NCBI GenBank assembly: GCA_910584065.1
Contig: CAJTZN010000004.1
Span: 51,729 to 115,728, forward strand
Origin: an uncultured Eubacterium sp.
Lineage (GTDB): Bacteria > Bacillota > Clostridia > Lachnospirales > Lachnospiraceae
Reading direction: 5' to 3'
Length of the DNA stretch: 64,000 nt
The notes under the pieces are model-generated. The model did not search any database, was not told the DNA's origin, and saw only the letters and a program-made list of their open reading frames with translations. Below are positions 47,348 through 57,700 of this stretch, one piece after another (the stretch's first letter is position 1; the number at the start of each line of letters is the position of its first letter). Made by a program: the position numbers and the translations under genes.

Positions 47348-47376
47348 ATGATAGCACTTCTTACACATGCGGTCAA
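47348..47376 (-). promoter_or_regulatory. Promoter of the lysine riboswitch-dapA transcript
   Basis: TTGACC (47376-47371), a 17-base spacer and TATCAT (47353-47348) on the minus strand, about 20 bases before the aptamer. An AT-rich dyad (AATAGTAAAA with TTTTACTATT) overlaps the upstream edge and could be a weak end signal for yfhO or an extra control site. Confidence 0.8.
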
Positions 47377-47406
47377 TAGTAAAATCATGTTTTTTACTAT
47401 TTTGGC

Positions 47407-50097
47407 CTATTCCGATCCAATCCATACATCACGGATCCTGTACAGAGCCGGCACCGCAAATAATAAAATGACAACCGCGAGAAACAATGCCGCAAATACA
47501 ACATACGCTATCTGGCCCAGTATCTGAACAAGCTTGCTCTCTTTTTCCGCGAAAATCTTCGTTTTCTTCTGGAGAACGGTGACTGCTGCCAGCAGAAGCA
47601 GGACCAGGATCGACAGAACAGCGCCTCTTCCCTGTCCGTCCGGCACATAACTCAGCACGATCTCATTCGCCCCCTGTTTTACCGGTATGGACAGCATCCC
47701 GTCCATATATCCGATCTCCGCTACCTCCTCGCCATTGACTTTGCACACCCAGCCCTCGTCATACGTCACAGGCAGGAACACGTACGGTTTCGTCACCTGA
47801 TCCAGTTCAAGCTTCAATCCCGAATTTCCCTGCTTCAACGACTTAATCTCCGGATTCTGCTTTTTCACCGTCTCGATCCCGTTTACAAACGTATTGTAGT
47901 CCAGCATGCCCAGATGGATGTTCGACGTGCCGCCACCGGAAAACTGAATGCTTACATGTTCATTCTGGAATCCGCCAAGATATATAAATCCATTGCCAAA
48001 ATCAGCCGGATACTGCTGGTTCATCGGCACGGAAGACGATGGCACCAAGACCGGCGAACCGTTCACCGAAATCGTGACCGGATCACTATTCGAGTTTGTC
48101 CCGTAAAAATAAAACAGCTTTTTGTCATTCCCGACTTCCATATCAAAGCGGCTGCCGGACACCCGCTGTGAAACGTCCTCTATGAGCCGTTCCCGTCCTC
48201 CGGTGACCGCCGCGAACAGATTGTTCTGCGTCTGAAACTTCTCTCCGCTCTGCTGCAGCGTAGGCACATCCGTACCGATGGCAAACGGCAGTTCAAACTT
48301 ATTGCCGTACAGATGCAGAACATCGCCGCCGTACCCGTCTACCGCCTCGCAGTAATCATATAACTCTTCCGGCAGCTCGTACTGGCTGAGAAAATATTTC
48401 GTCTGGAACAGCGTGTCGGTAAAGACAGTGCCGCCCGTATCCAAAAGCTGCGTCCAGTTGATCGTATATCCGAGCGCCGCGAAATTCGCCTGGAGTTCCG
48501 ACGGGATGACATGCCAGTAATTTGAAATCGCCTCCGCCCCCAGAACAAGCGAATACTCGATGTGATCGACTTTATAATCGGTATTTTTGATCCTCTCAAA
48601 ATCCCCGATCTCCGTTTCCATGCTCGTCGCCACCTCACTCGCCGCTTTTAGGTATTCCGGCGAGAACACCGTGACATTATCCTTGTTCGGAGCGAAACTG
48701 ATGATGGACGTGCATGTCATCTGTACACAGAGCAATACGAGGATCAGTTCCTTTTTCCTGCCTTTTAGAAAACACCAGAATAACCCAGCACAGAACAGCT
48801 CGATAAAAATGCACAGAAAACCGTCTCCCAGCTGCCCGTAAGCCTCATTTTTACAGTACGCGTCGTAAATTCCGTAAAAGATCCAGCCCGATATCAGGGC
48901 CGCCGCTCCCGCGACCGCGTATACGATCTTACTTTTCAGCCAGTTTCCGATGCCCTGCACAAGCTGCTTGTTTTCCTTATACAGTACGGCGGCAAAATCA
49001 ATGAGCACAAAAGAGATCACATAAATAAAGCGGATCGGCCAGAGAGCCCGTGTCCCGCCGTGCCAGAGCAGCTCCGTCCCCGAAACAACGACCGAGAGTA
49101 TCATAAATACGAGCATAACGATATGGCTGCGGTATTTTTTCCTGAATGCGCGGCCGTGTTCGCTCCCCTTCCAGGAGAAAAACAGGATTGCAGCACAGGG
49201 CAGCGCCATATTGACAAGCATCCGCTCGACCGTCTTCCACTCGCTGATATTCCATCCGTTTTGTATCGCGGTCAGATACGTGTTCAGAAAATTGCCATCC
49301 CCGCTCCTCGACGTACCCGCGATACAGAGAAAGGCGGGAATGCTCACCACGGCGCTCAGCAAAACGGCCGCTCCCACCGAAACCCCGAGCTGCAGTGAAC
49401 ACCGGTATTTTTCCTTCTGCTCGTTCATCTCGAAAAACAACTTTGTCCCGCACGACAGGAAGAGAAAGATCAGGGTGATACATCCGGTATATACATTGGT
49501 GATCATCGTCAGCGCAAAGAGAAGAATAAAGAATTTGCACCCTTTCTTATTCCATATGCGGTCGATCCCGATCATGAGAAGCGGGAGCAAAAACGCCGCA
49601 TCCATCACAAATATGATCTGAAAATGGATGAGGGACGCCGCACCAAACGCATAAAGAACGCCGCCTATGATCCGCGCCGCATTTTTTATTTCATATTTTT
49701 TCAGATAAGCGTACATCGCGCATGCGATGGCGATCATTTTCAATATAAGAAGGATATTTACGAAATTTACCAGATTGTCCCTCGTAGAAAAATACAAAAA
49801 CAGATTGAGCGGACTGAGGAACGCCCCGAGCGACGAAGCGCCGGAAATATTAATGCCATAAGCCGAATTCCATGTAAAAAACGGACTCGCATCCCCATGT
49901 AGTATATCCCATACGTAATACATTCCTGCCGGTATCGTCTGCTGGACCATGTCGCCGCGGGCGATCGTCTCGTCCCCAAACGGATAGATCCCATTGACCT
50001 GATAGGCGATCAGGACGATCACACTTATGATCGCTGCCATGATTCCAACATCAATGATAACCGCCTTTTCCTTATCCCAGTTCTTTCCTTTTCCCAT
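47407..50097 (-). CDS. YfhO-family multispanning membrane protein (GT-C-like)
   Basis: About 896 residues. It has at least twelve hydrophobic segments, an early acidic loop GDETIARGDMVQQTIPAGMYYVWD and TWNSAYGINISGASSLGAFLSP, typical of YfhO proteins. A large extracytoplasmic beta-rich region (about 500-820) and a last membrane helix near the C-terminus follow. Bacillus YfhO adds sugars to lipoteichoic acid using lipid-linked donors; the GT2 gene at 26828-27802 could make such a donor, which is inference. ATG 50097 (MGKGKNW) follows AGGAGA; the longer frame to 50190 has no supporting site. Confidence 0.88.
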   Translation of the reverse strand: MGKGKNWDKEKAVIIDVGIMAAIISVIVLIAYQVNGIYPFGDETIARGDMVQQTIPAGMYYVWDILHGDASPFFTWNSAYGINISGASSLGAFLSPLNLFLYFSTRDNLVNFVNILLILKMIAIACAMYAYLKKYEIKNAARIIGGVLYAFGAASLIHFQIIFVMDAAFLLPLLMIGIDRIWNKKGCKFFILLFALTMITNVYTGCITLIFLFLSCGTKLFFEMNEQKEKYRCSLQLGVSVGAAVLLSAVVSIPAFLCIAGTSRSGDGNFLNTYLTAIQNGWNISEWKTVERMLVNMALPCAAILFFSWKGSEHGRAFRKKYRSHIVMLVFMILSVVVSGTELLWHGGTRALWPIRFIYVISFVLIDFAAVLYKENKQLVQGIGNWLKSKIVYAVAGAAALISGWIFYGIYDAYCKNEAYGQLGDGFLCIFIELFCAGLFWCFLKGRKKELILVLLCVQMTCTSIISFAPNKDNVTVFSPEYLKAASEVATSMETEIGDFERIKNTDYKVDHIEYSLVLGAEAISNYWHVIPSELQANFAALGYTINWTQLLDTGGTVFTDTLFQTKYFLSQYELPEELYDYCEAVDGYGGDVLHLYGNKFELPFAIGTDVPTLQQSGEKFQTQNNLFAAVTGGRERLIEDVSQRVSGSRFDMEVGNDKKLFYFYGTNSNSDPVTISVNGSPVLVPSSSVPMNQQYPADFGNGFIYLGGFQNEHVSIQFSGGGTSNIHLGMLDYNTFVNGIETVKKQNPEIKSLKQGNSGLKLELDQVTKPYVFLPVTYDEGWVCKVNGEEVAEIGYMDGMLSIPVKQGANEIVLSYVPDGQGRGAVLSILVLLLLAAVTVLQKKTKIFAEKESKLVQILGQIAYVVFAALFLAVVILLFAVPALYRIRDVWIGSE

Positions 50098-50221
50098 TGG
50101 TCTCCTATTCCTCTCTTTTCCTTTCGTTTTCAATTCCCTTGCGTTTAGAAAATGGATCACAGACGCAAGCTCTGTTCGTTCTCCGTCCATGATCCATCCT
50201 CAACTCAACCCGTCCCTGCCA

Positions 50222-50704
50222 TCACGAGATTTCCGAAACCTCTTCGACATAAACCCGTATCTGGTCCGGAAGCTTATTTCCCGTCAGGATCAGCTTCTGG
50301 TAATCTCCCTGAATGCGGAGCAGGTCTTCTACATCATCCGCCGTCAGTATATCAAGATCGATCAGGCCCAACACCTCATCCAAAATGATAACATCACACT
50401 CTCCTGTTTCTATCACCTTTTTTGCAAAGTTAAATCCGTTTAAGAGATTGTGCTTTTCCTCTTCTTTTGCCTCATCGGTCAGATCGCAGTAATTGCATTC
50501 ACTTTTATCAAAACGGAAGATCTTCACATCCGGTTCCAGCCGCTCCAGTATATGGAATTCATCTGCCACTTTTCCCTTTAAAAACTGGATCATCGTGAGG
50601 CGCTGTCCCTCCTGCAGTTCCCGGAGCGCCTGTCCGACCGCCGCTGACGTCTTTCCCTTTCCGTCTCCAAAAAACACCTGAACAATTCCTGTCTCCATCG
50701 TCAT
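50222..50704 (-). CDS. cobO: Corrinoid adenosyltransferase (CobO/BtuR type)
   Basis: 160 residues. VQVFFGDGKGKTSAAVGQALREL is the P-loop of the CobA/CobO/BtuR family, followed by MIQFLKGK and IILDEVLGLIDLDIL. The enzyme adenosylates cob(I)yrinic acid a,c-diamide or cobalamin. ATG 50704 has GAGAGGTG just upstream. The short C-terminus lacks an extra domain. It stands alone, without other cobalamin genes nearby, and has its own promoter; a role in salvaging imported corrinoid is plausible. Confidence 0.88.
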   Translation of the reverse strand: MTMETGIVQVFFGDGKGKTSAAVGQALRELQEGQRLTMIQFLKGKVADEFHILERLEPDVKIFRFDKSECNYCDLTDEAKEEEKHNLLNGFNFAKKVIETGECDVIILDEVLGLIDLDILTADDVEDLLRIQGDYQKLILTGNKLPDQIRVYVEEVSEIS

Positions 50705-50764
50705 AAACACCTCTCTTTTGTTACAAACATATCTTTACATGCAGATTTTCACCCACATGGGGAT

Positions 50765-50793
50765 AATTTACCACAAAATCTGTCTTATGGCAA
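50765..50793 (-). promoter_or_regulatory. Candidate promoter for the corrinoid adenosyltransferase gene
   Basis: TTGCCA (50793-50788), 17-base spacer, TAAATT (50770-50765) on the minus strand, about 60 bases before the start at 50704. Confidence 0.55.
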
Positions 50794-50829
50794 GAAAAAC
50801 ATTTTTCAAGTTCCTTCACCGCCTGATTT

Positions 50830-51600
50830 TCAGTACTCTTCCTCATCCGGCCGTTCTTCCGTCAGATTAACGGCCGATGTATCCTCCACCGGAGAACCCT
50901 CCGCCGTAACATTTTGTTCCGTCGGTGCATTTTGCCCCGTCGGTTCCTCCGACGCGGCCACGATTGCCGACATCTCTTCGATATGCTCCAGCTTGCTCAC
51001 GGAAATCTCGTACGCCACCCTCGTCTCAAACGTATCTTCGTCCAGTTTCTTTTGATATTCGCGGCTCTGGATCCTGCCCCAGATCTGGATATGCTCGCCG
51101 ACCTGGAAGCCATCGGCAAATCTCGCATTCCTTCCCCAGCAGATACACGGAATGTAATCAGATTTCCCATACGGACGGTTCACCGCCAGCAGAAGGTCCG
51201 CGATTTCACGCCCAAGCGGAGTTTTCCTGTACACCGGTGCCTTGCAGATGTACCCGTCCAAAAATATGTAATTCGGTTTTTCACTGCCGATTTCCACCTC
51301 ATCCACTCTCAAATCTCTCACAAAAACCGAAAGGATCAGACGGTTTCTGCTCTCCTCATGCCGGTTGTACGACCGGAACTGTCCGCTCACCTCAAAGTAT
51401 TTCCCCCGGTAATCCTTTGATACATCCACAAGCCTCTCCGAAACCATGAGAGGGATCGTGTCGTACACGTTGCTGAGCCTTCTCACAGAAAGATGCACCA
51501 TATAAAAACCTTCGCCGTACACTTCGTGACTGAAAGAGAATTCGCTCACTACCTCTCCATACACATTTACCTGATTGTTTCCTAAAACCTTATCTGTCAT
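50830..51600 (-). CDS. SSB-like protein with two OB folds
   Basis: About 256 residues containing two OB-fold segments: NNQVNVYGEVVSEFSFSHEV ... GKYFEVSGQFRSYNR, and PNYIFLDGYICKAPVYRKTP ... GEHIQIWGRIQSREYQ. The second has the GREIADLLLAVNRPYGKSDYIPCICWGRNA stretch of single-stranded DNA-binding proteins. The C-terminus is acidic (TEERPDEEEY), but without the classic DDDIPF tip. ATG 51600 lies seven bases after GGGGG. Probably an accessory SSB of Lachnospiraceae type; genome maintenance role is inferred. Confidence 0.8.
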   Translation of the reverse strand: MTDKVLGNNQVNVYGEVVSEFSFSHEVYGEGFYMVHLSVRRLSNVYDTIPLMVSERLVDVSKDYRGKYFEVSGQFRSYNRHEESRNRLILSVFVRDLRVDEVEIGSEKPNYIFLDGYICKAPVYRKTPLGREIADLLLAVNRPYGKSDYIPCICWGRNARFADGFQVGEHIQIWGRIQSREYQKKLDEDTFETRVAYEISVSKLEHIEEMSAIVAASEEPTGQNAPTEQNVTAEGSPVEDTSAVNLTEERPDEEEY

Positions 51601-51712
51601 CACATGACCCCCTTTGTTTATTTTTCCATGCAGTATCCCATCATGGATTTTTTATCGTTACCTTAATAATGATATGCGCATATCCCCTAGTTTAGAACCA
51701 AAATAATTCAAT

Positions 51713-51741
51713 TTGATTAAATTTTTTTATTGTGCTACAAT
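51713..51741 (+). promoter_or_regulatory. Promoter of typA
   Basis: TTGATT (51713-51718), 17-base AT-rich spacer, TACAAT (51736-51741) with an upstream TG, forming an extended -10. About 58 bases before the typA start. Confidence 0.8.
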
Positions 51742-51798
51742 ATGTAAGGCGGTAGAGGTTATACTTTACTTACTATAATAACACATGAAAGGGTATCT

Positions 51799-53637
51799 TT
51801 GCAAATGTTTACAAAAAGAAATGACATAAGAAATATTGCGATCATCGCCCACGTCGACCACGGCAAGACGACGATCGTAGATGAACTATTGAAGCAGAGC
51901 GGCGTATTCCGCGCAAATCAGGAGGTTGCGGAGCGTGTCATGGACTCCAACGACATCGAGCGGGAGCGGGGTATCACAATCTTATCCAAAAACACGGCCA
52001 TCCACTATGGGGACGTAAAAATAAATATCATCGATACGCCGGGCCACGCCGACTTCGGCGGGGAAGTCGAGCGCGTGCTGAAAATGGTAAACGGCGTCAT
52101 CCTCGTGGTGGACGCGTTTGAGGGGGCGATGCCGCAGACAAAATTCGTGCTGAAAAAAGCGCTGGAGCTCTCGCTCCCCGTCGTCGCGTGCATCAATAAG
52201 ATCGACCGGCCCGAGGCCCGCCCGGCGGAAGTCGTCGATGAGATTCTTGAATTATTCATTGATCTGGACGCCGACGAGTCACAGCTTGACTGCCCGTTTA
52301 TCTTCGCGTCCGCAAAGGAGGGCACGGCTTCCGCCTCGCTGGAAGAGGCGGGAACGGACATGAAGCCGCTTTTCGACGCGATCATCGACTATATCCCCGC
52401 ACCGGAGGGAGATCCGGACGCCGATACACAGGTGCTGATCAGCACGATCGATTACAATGAATATGTTGGACGGATCGGCGTGGGAAAGGTAGATAACGGC
52501 TCGGTCCGCGTCAATCAGGACGTGGCGATCGTGAACGCGCATGACCCTGAAAAATATAATAAAGTAAAAATAAGCAAACTTTACGAGTTTGAGGGTCTGA
52601 ACCGCGTCGAAGTGACGGAAGCCGGCATCGGTTCCATCGTGGCGATCTCCGGTATTTCCGACATCCACATCGGAGACACCCTCTGTTCTCCGGATAACCC
52701 GCAGCCCATCCCGTTCCAGCGGATCTCCGAACCGACGATCTCGATGGACTTTATCGTGAACGACAGCCCCCTTGCCGGGCAGGAAGGCAAATACGTGACA
52801 TCCCGCCACCTGCGCGACCGTCTTTACCGTATGCTGAACACCGACGTCAGCCTGCGCGTTGAAGATACCGATACGACGGAAGCGTTCAAAGTATCCGGCC
52901 GCGGCGAGCTCCATCTGTCGGTCCTCATCGAAAATATGCGGCGGGAAGGATATGAATTCGCGGTTAGCAAACCGGAAGTCCTGTATAAAACCGACGAGCA
53001 CGGAAAGAAACTGGAACCGATGGAGCGCGCTTACGTGGACGTTCCCGATGAATTTACTGGCACTGTCATCGATAAACTCAGCCAGCGCAAGGGCGAACTT
53101 CAGGCGATGACCCCGCACGGCGCCGGCACGACAAGGCTCGAATTTCTCATCCCCTCCCGCGGCCTGATCGGCTACCGCGGGGAATTTATGACAGACACAA
53201 AAGGAAACGGCATCATCAACACCGAATTTTACGGCTATGGCTCGTACAAGGGCGACATCGCCTACCGGAAACAGGGTTCCCTCATCGCCTATGAGACTGG
53301 TGAGACCGTGACCTACGGCCTGTTCAGCGCACAGGAACGCGGCACGCTGTTCGTCGGCCCCGGCGAAAAAGTGTACGGTGGTATGGTCGTCGGGCAAAAT
53401 GGCAAAACTGATGATATCGAAGTAAATGTATGCAAGAAAAAGCAGCTGACGAACACACGAGCTTCCGGTTCCGATGACGCGCTCCGCCTCTCTCCGAAAA
53501 AGGAGCTGAGCCTGGAGGAAGCGATCGAATTTATCGACACCGATGAACTGCTGGAGATCACACCGGAGCATCTGCGCATCCGCAAAAAGATCCTGGACGG
53601 GACCGAGCGCTACCGTTCCAAGCGCAACGCGAACTGA
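51799..53637 (+). CDS. typA: Translational GTPase TypA/BipA
   Basis: About 612 residues. GTPase motifs AHVDHGKTTIVDELL (G1), RGITI (G2), DTPGHADFGGE (G3), NKIDRPEAR (G4) and SAKEG (G5), then EF-G-like domains and the BipA C-terminal region (GLIGYRGEFMTDTKGNGI, LTNTRASGSDDALRL). BipA acts in 50S assembly and stress adaptation. Two starts are possible: TTG 51799, well spaced from AAAGGG, or ATG 51805 (MFTKRND). Confidence 0.97.
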   Translation: MQMFTKRNDIRNIAIIAHVDHGKTTIVDELLKQSGVFRANQEVAERVMDSNDIERERGITILSKNTAIHYGDVKINIIDTPGHADFGGEVERVLKMVNGVILVVDAFEGAMPQTKFVLKKALELSLPVVACINKIDRPEARPAEVVDEILELFIDLDADESQLDCPFIFASAKEGTASASLEEAGTDMKPLFDAIIDYIPAPEGDPDADTQVLISTIDYNEYVGRIGVGKVDNGSVRVNQDVAIVNAHDPEKYNKVKISKLYEFEGLNRVEVTEAGIGSIVAISGISDIHIGDTLCSPDNPQPIPFQRISEPTISMDFIVNDSPLAGQEGKYVTSRHLRDRLYRMLNTDVSLRVEDTDTTEAFKVSGRGELHLSVLIENMRREGYEFAVSKPEVLYKTDEHGKKLEPMERAYVDVPDEFTGTVIDKLSQRKGELQAMTPHGAGTTRLEFLIPSRGLIGYRGEFMTDTKGNGIINTEFYGYGSYKGDIAYRKQGSLIAYETGETVTYGLFSAQERGTLFVGPGEKVYGGMVVGQNGKTDDIEVNVCKKKQLTNTRASGSDDALRLSPKKELSLEEAIEFIDTDELLEITPEHLRIRKKILDGTERYRSKRNAN

Positions 53638-53689
53638 CCAATCCGCACAATGACTTATTCTTACCGCAATCGCCTATTTGGAGGGAAAC

Positions 53690-54595
53690 ATGGAATTAAA
53701 ACCGATCAGCCCGTTTGTACAGAATATCTTTCAGAAATACGAAAGCATGAGGCCCTGCTTCATGAGCGAAGGGCATTTTCTGAACCAGTTTTTATGGGAA
53801 AATTACTACCACACAAAATTTGCCTATGATGATACCGCCCTGTATCTGTTTTTTGAAAAGGACGGGAAAAAAGGCGCTTTCTGTCCCCTGTGCCCCGTCG
53901 ATCACCTGGCGGAAGCGTTCCGGCGCATGCAGCGCCATTTTCACGACGTATGGGGCGCGAAAATGAATGTGTTCCTGATCGACACGCTGACAAAAGACGT
54001 ATGGGAGAGCGCCGGCCTGCTGTCCGGCTATACCATCCACGAGGACCGGGACAGCGCAGACTACATTTACGAGGCGGAAAAACTGAAAACCCTGAGCGGG
54101 CGCGCCCTGCACAAGAAAAAAAATCTCGTCAACGCGTTCCAGCGCGAATACGAGGGGCGCTTTTCCTACGAAACACTGAGCTGCCGCAACATCGAAGAAG
54201 TCAAGGATTTCCACGAACAATGGCTGGATGAGCGGCGCGTCGATGATAAATATAACTGCATTGATAACGAAGAAGAGGGCGTTTACCGTCTGCTCGGCAA
54301 CTGCCGCAGCGTAGACTGCCATATGGGAGGCATCCGCATGGACGGCAGCCTCGTAGCCTATTCGATCGGCAGTTACTGCCCGTCGATCCAGTGCGCATTC
54401 ATCCATATTGAAAAGGCGAGAACGGATATCAAAGGTTTGTATAACTACATCAACCAGCAGTTCCTCATCCACGAATTCCCGGAAGCGCGCTATGTCAACC
54501 GGGAAGACGATCTGGGACAGGAAAATTTAAGAAAAGCAAAGCTGTCTTACAAACCGATCCGTCTGGAGGAAAAATTTTATCTGTTCGAAACATAG
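53690..54595 (+). CDS. DUF2156-type (phosphatidylglycerol lysyltransferase C-domain-like) protein
   Basis: About 301 residues in a GNAT-like double fold: FMSEGHFLNQFLWENYYHTKFA, ALHKKKNLVNAFQREY, GGIRMDGSLVAYSIGSYC, AFIHIEKARTDIKGLYNYINQQFL and YVNREDDLGQENLRKAKLSYKP. This pattern is the soluble DUF2156 domain found at the end of MprF and as stand-alone proteins. It lacks membrane helices, so it is not MprF itself; the substrate is unknown. ATG 53690 follows GGAGGG. It is co-directional with typA and ends before a bidirectional terminator. Confidence 0.85.
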   Translation: MELKPISPFVQNIFQKYESMRPCFMSEGHFLNQFLWENYYHTKFAYDDTALYLFFEKDGKKGAFCPLCPVDHLAEAFRRMQRHFHDVWGAKMNVFLIDTLTKDVWESAGLLSGYTIHEDRDSADYIYEAEKLKTLSGRALHKKKNLVNAFQREYEGRFSYETLSCRNIEEVKDFHEQWLDERRVDDKYNCIDNEEEGVYRLLGNCRSVDCHMGGIRMDGSLVAYSIGSYCPSIQCAFIHIEKARTDIKGLYNYINQQFLIHEFPEARYVNREDDLGQENLRKAKLSYKPIRLEEKFYLFET

Positions 54596-54654
54596 ACGCT
54601 GGAACAGACACCAAATAACAACTACTCAGAACGATACGGCCGTATCATTTCATA

Positions 54655-54716
54655 AAAGGGCTGCCGCACGAGTTTCCCGATCAAACTTTTGATCTTTCCC
54701 GTGCGGCAGTCCTTTA
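54655..54716. terminator. Bidirectional terminator between convergent genes
   Basis: GGGCTGCCGCACG pairs with CGTGCGGCAGTCC, with an inner GATC/GATC pairing; T-rich ends exist on both strands. It serves the DUF2156 gene on the plus strand and the surface protein gene on the minus strand. The palindrome GATACGGCCGTATC lies just before it (54633-54646). Confidence 0.9.
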
Positions 54717-54728
54717 TTCATCAGCGGA

Positions 54729-57700
54729 TCATTTTAACGTAAATCCAGCTGTCTTTATTTTTTTCTTATAAGCTTTTGCTTTCGCGGCAGGAAGTTTGAA
54801 CTTCGCCGTTTTGGAAATGCCCTTAAACGCATTCTTTCCAATTGCTGCGATCTTCTTTCCCTTGATCGTAACCTTTTTCAACTGCTTGCATTTATAGAAC
54901 GCTTTGGTGCCAATCTTCGTAACCGATGCGCCGATCGTAACGTTCTTCACATACTTGTTATTCGCTAGCGCTTTTGCTGCAATCTCCGTTACCGGATACG
55001 TTGTTCCCTGATACGTCACTTTTGCCGGGACCGAAACGGTCTTGCCTTTTTTGTTCACTGGCCCCGCGTACTTCAGGGTGACTTTTCCCGCTCCTGCTTT
55101 CGCGACATATTTGTGTTTGCCCACCGTAATTTTCTGACCCTGCTTCAGGGAAGCCGGCACCGGTGTGGCAGACGGCGAAAGGGACGGCTGGTTCGTGCCA
55201 GTCGGCGGAACGGACGGGTTTGGTGATCCAGATGGCGCTGCTGTTTCATCTGGTGTTGCGGATGGACCCGCCGACTCTCCTGGCGCTGCGGAAGGCCCGG
55301 TCGTCTCTCCCGGCGCTGGTGTCGGACTGTTCGCTGGATCGACCGTGACAACGATTCCGATCTCCAGCACCTCGTAATGCTCGGTATCTTCTGGCGTAAA
55401 CAGCACCAGATATTTCGTTTTCCCACTGTCTGATATGGAGGGCTTTATCTCTGGCTGTTTCCATGAGAACGTTCCCGCCACATCTGCGGATCCATGCCTG
55501 ATCTGAGATTCACTCAAACTCTGCCCCTCTACGAGCCTGTCTGCTGCCGGCACGACATGTATACTCGGCAGCGCCTTCCTGATCGTAAAATCTGCAACCG
55601 CTTCGGCACTCTTATAGCAGGCCGTACCGTCGCTTGTCACGCGAATCGTATAATCGCCCGGCTCCTTCGGTACACTGGCCGTGTACTCCTTGTCCTCCGC
55701 GTCCTTACTTTTATATTCGTATGTCAGGCTTCCTAATGACGGATTGATCACCTCTAGCTCGATATCCTCGCCATAAACCGTATCTTTGCAGATCACCCGC
55801 AGCGGATTCTCTACTTTATTGATCACAAAATACTTTCTCGTAGAACCAAACGCCGCGTAATCGCCCCGGCCCTTAACCGTTACACTGCCTTGTCCCGGTA
55901 ATACGTTACTGCCATACGATACGGAATAATCAATTCCTTTGCGCAGTTCTTTCCCGCCGAGTGTCACGGTGACTTCCGGTTTGATGCGCTGTCCATTGTA
56001 ATCCTGCGGCGCGATGTCCGCGACTACGGCGTTGCGCATCACCTGATCGCTCCATTCATAACCGGATTGCGACACGTTTTTGTAATACGTAAACGCTCCG
56101 TCCGCGGCATGATAGATCGCGATGTCAAACTGTTTCGTATCGTTGAACTCCAACAGATATGACTGCCCTTCCGGTTTGCAAAGAGTTCCATACACCGGAT
56201 CCTCGGATGAGGTCCTGCTGGCAAAATAGTCAAACATGCTGCCGTCAAAGTTCGTCTGCGTAAGACCTTCTTCCTTTGTCATATTAAAGACTCCGCACGC
56301 CATCTCGTCCGCTTCCACACTCAGGAACGTGGAAGAACTATATCCACACATGGAAATGTCCGGGAAAAAGAAGAGGATCAATTCTGCCGGAATCGTTGAG
56401 TCCACGTCAGTAATCCCCAGTTCGTCCAGATCCGCCTGCTTCGACGGGTAAAGCGCCGTCGGCGTACCCGGGTGTCCTTTATAATAGTACTCGTACGAGT
56501 CCCCGTAATACTGCATGACCATTTTCGCGTAATCTTTGAAATCCGGTTCATAGACGCTGCTCGCACGGCTGCCCAGTATCATCATAACCGGTTTTCCCGT
56601 CTCCGCCGCTTCACTGAACATATCATTATCAAAATGATATAAGTTCTTAAAATCCTCTGCCCGGTTCGCGTTCTGCACGGCAGAAAGCATGCTGGCGATG
56701 CTTTTTGGCGTCGAATTTTCCTTTACCTTTGCCAGCACTTCCGCGCTTCCTGACGTAAACGTGTCGCTGTTACGTCCTACCCACCATTCCACGTTTGCGT
56801 CCTCCGCCGCTGCTGCCGCGTATCTCTCCAGAATCTGATAATATTGGCTTCCTTCCATCCCCAGATATTTTACCCATGCGCCGTCAAATTTTCCCTCTTT
56901 TCGGGTCCTGGCCTTCAGATCCTGCCAGTCCTTCCTCATATCCGCATATTTGGATCCGTCGCTGTCATCCGCAAATGTATCATTGTAAATGGCGTACGTA
57001 CCGCTTCCGTCAGACAGCAGTACCACATGGTACTGTGATTCCGGAATCTGGTTGGCCTCAAACAGCACCATCATATTCTCGACATAGTTATCTGTGGAAT
57101 ACAGGTTAAACCGTGCATTCGGACTGATCTCATACAAATCCCTGACGTAAGCGGACATTTTCTTCCGCGCCCCCAGCCAGTCAACGAACGTGCCGTCGTA
57201 TTCTCCCTCGTAAGTCGTAGGAAGCTTATACACATGGTCCGGAAGTGTCGTCCAGTTCCATGCCGAGAGACGTTCAAACACGACCATCGTCGGAATCGGG
57301 TTGCCTTCTGGATCCGATGTGATGCAATAGTCGCTGCCCGTCTCATTCCATAAGGAAAGTGAAAACAAAACGGCCGGAAACGTACCATTGATCAATGCCA
57401 GATTATATTGTTCCGCCACGATCCCCACCGTGACAGCCTCTGACGCACTCACAACGGCGCCCGATTTCAAATACTCCACCGTCACGCGGAATTTTCCAAA
57501 ATTTTCAAAATCCATCGCATACTCGGTTTTTCCACTTTCCAATGGGATCGTTTTCGTCACATTTTGCGTAACTGTATTTTCATAAAACATATTTGCCGTA
57601 ACTTTTACAGAGTCTGCCTTCCCATCTGCCAGTATGGCATCGTTTCCCGCGATCCGCAGCGTCAATTCTGTCGCATTTACGTTCGTCTGCTCGAGTTCAA

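Noticed and set aside
52279..53571. A 430-residue minus-strand frame opposite typA
   Set aside because: It mirrors the codon pattern of typA, whose GTPase motifs are intact; no start signal.
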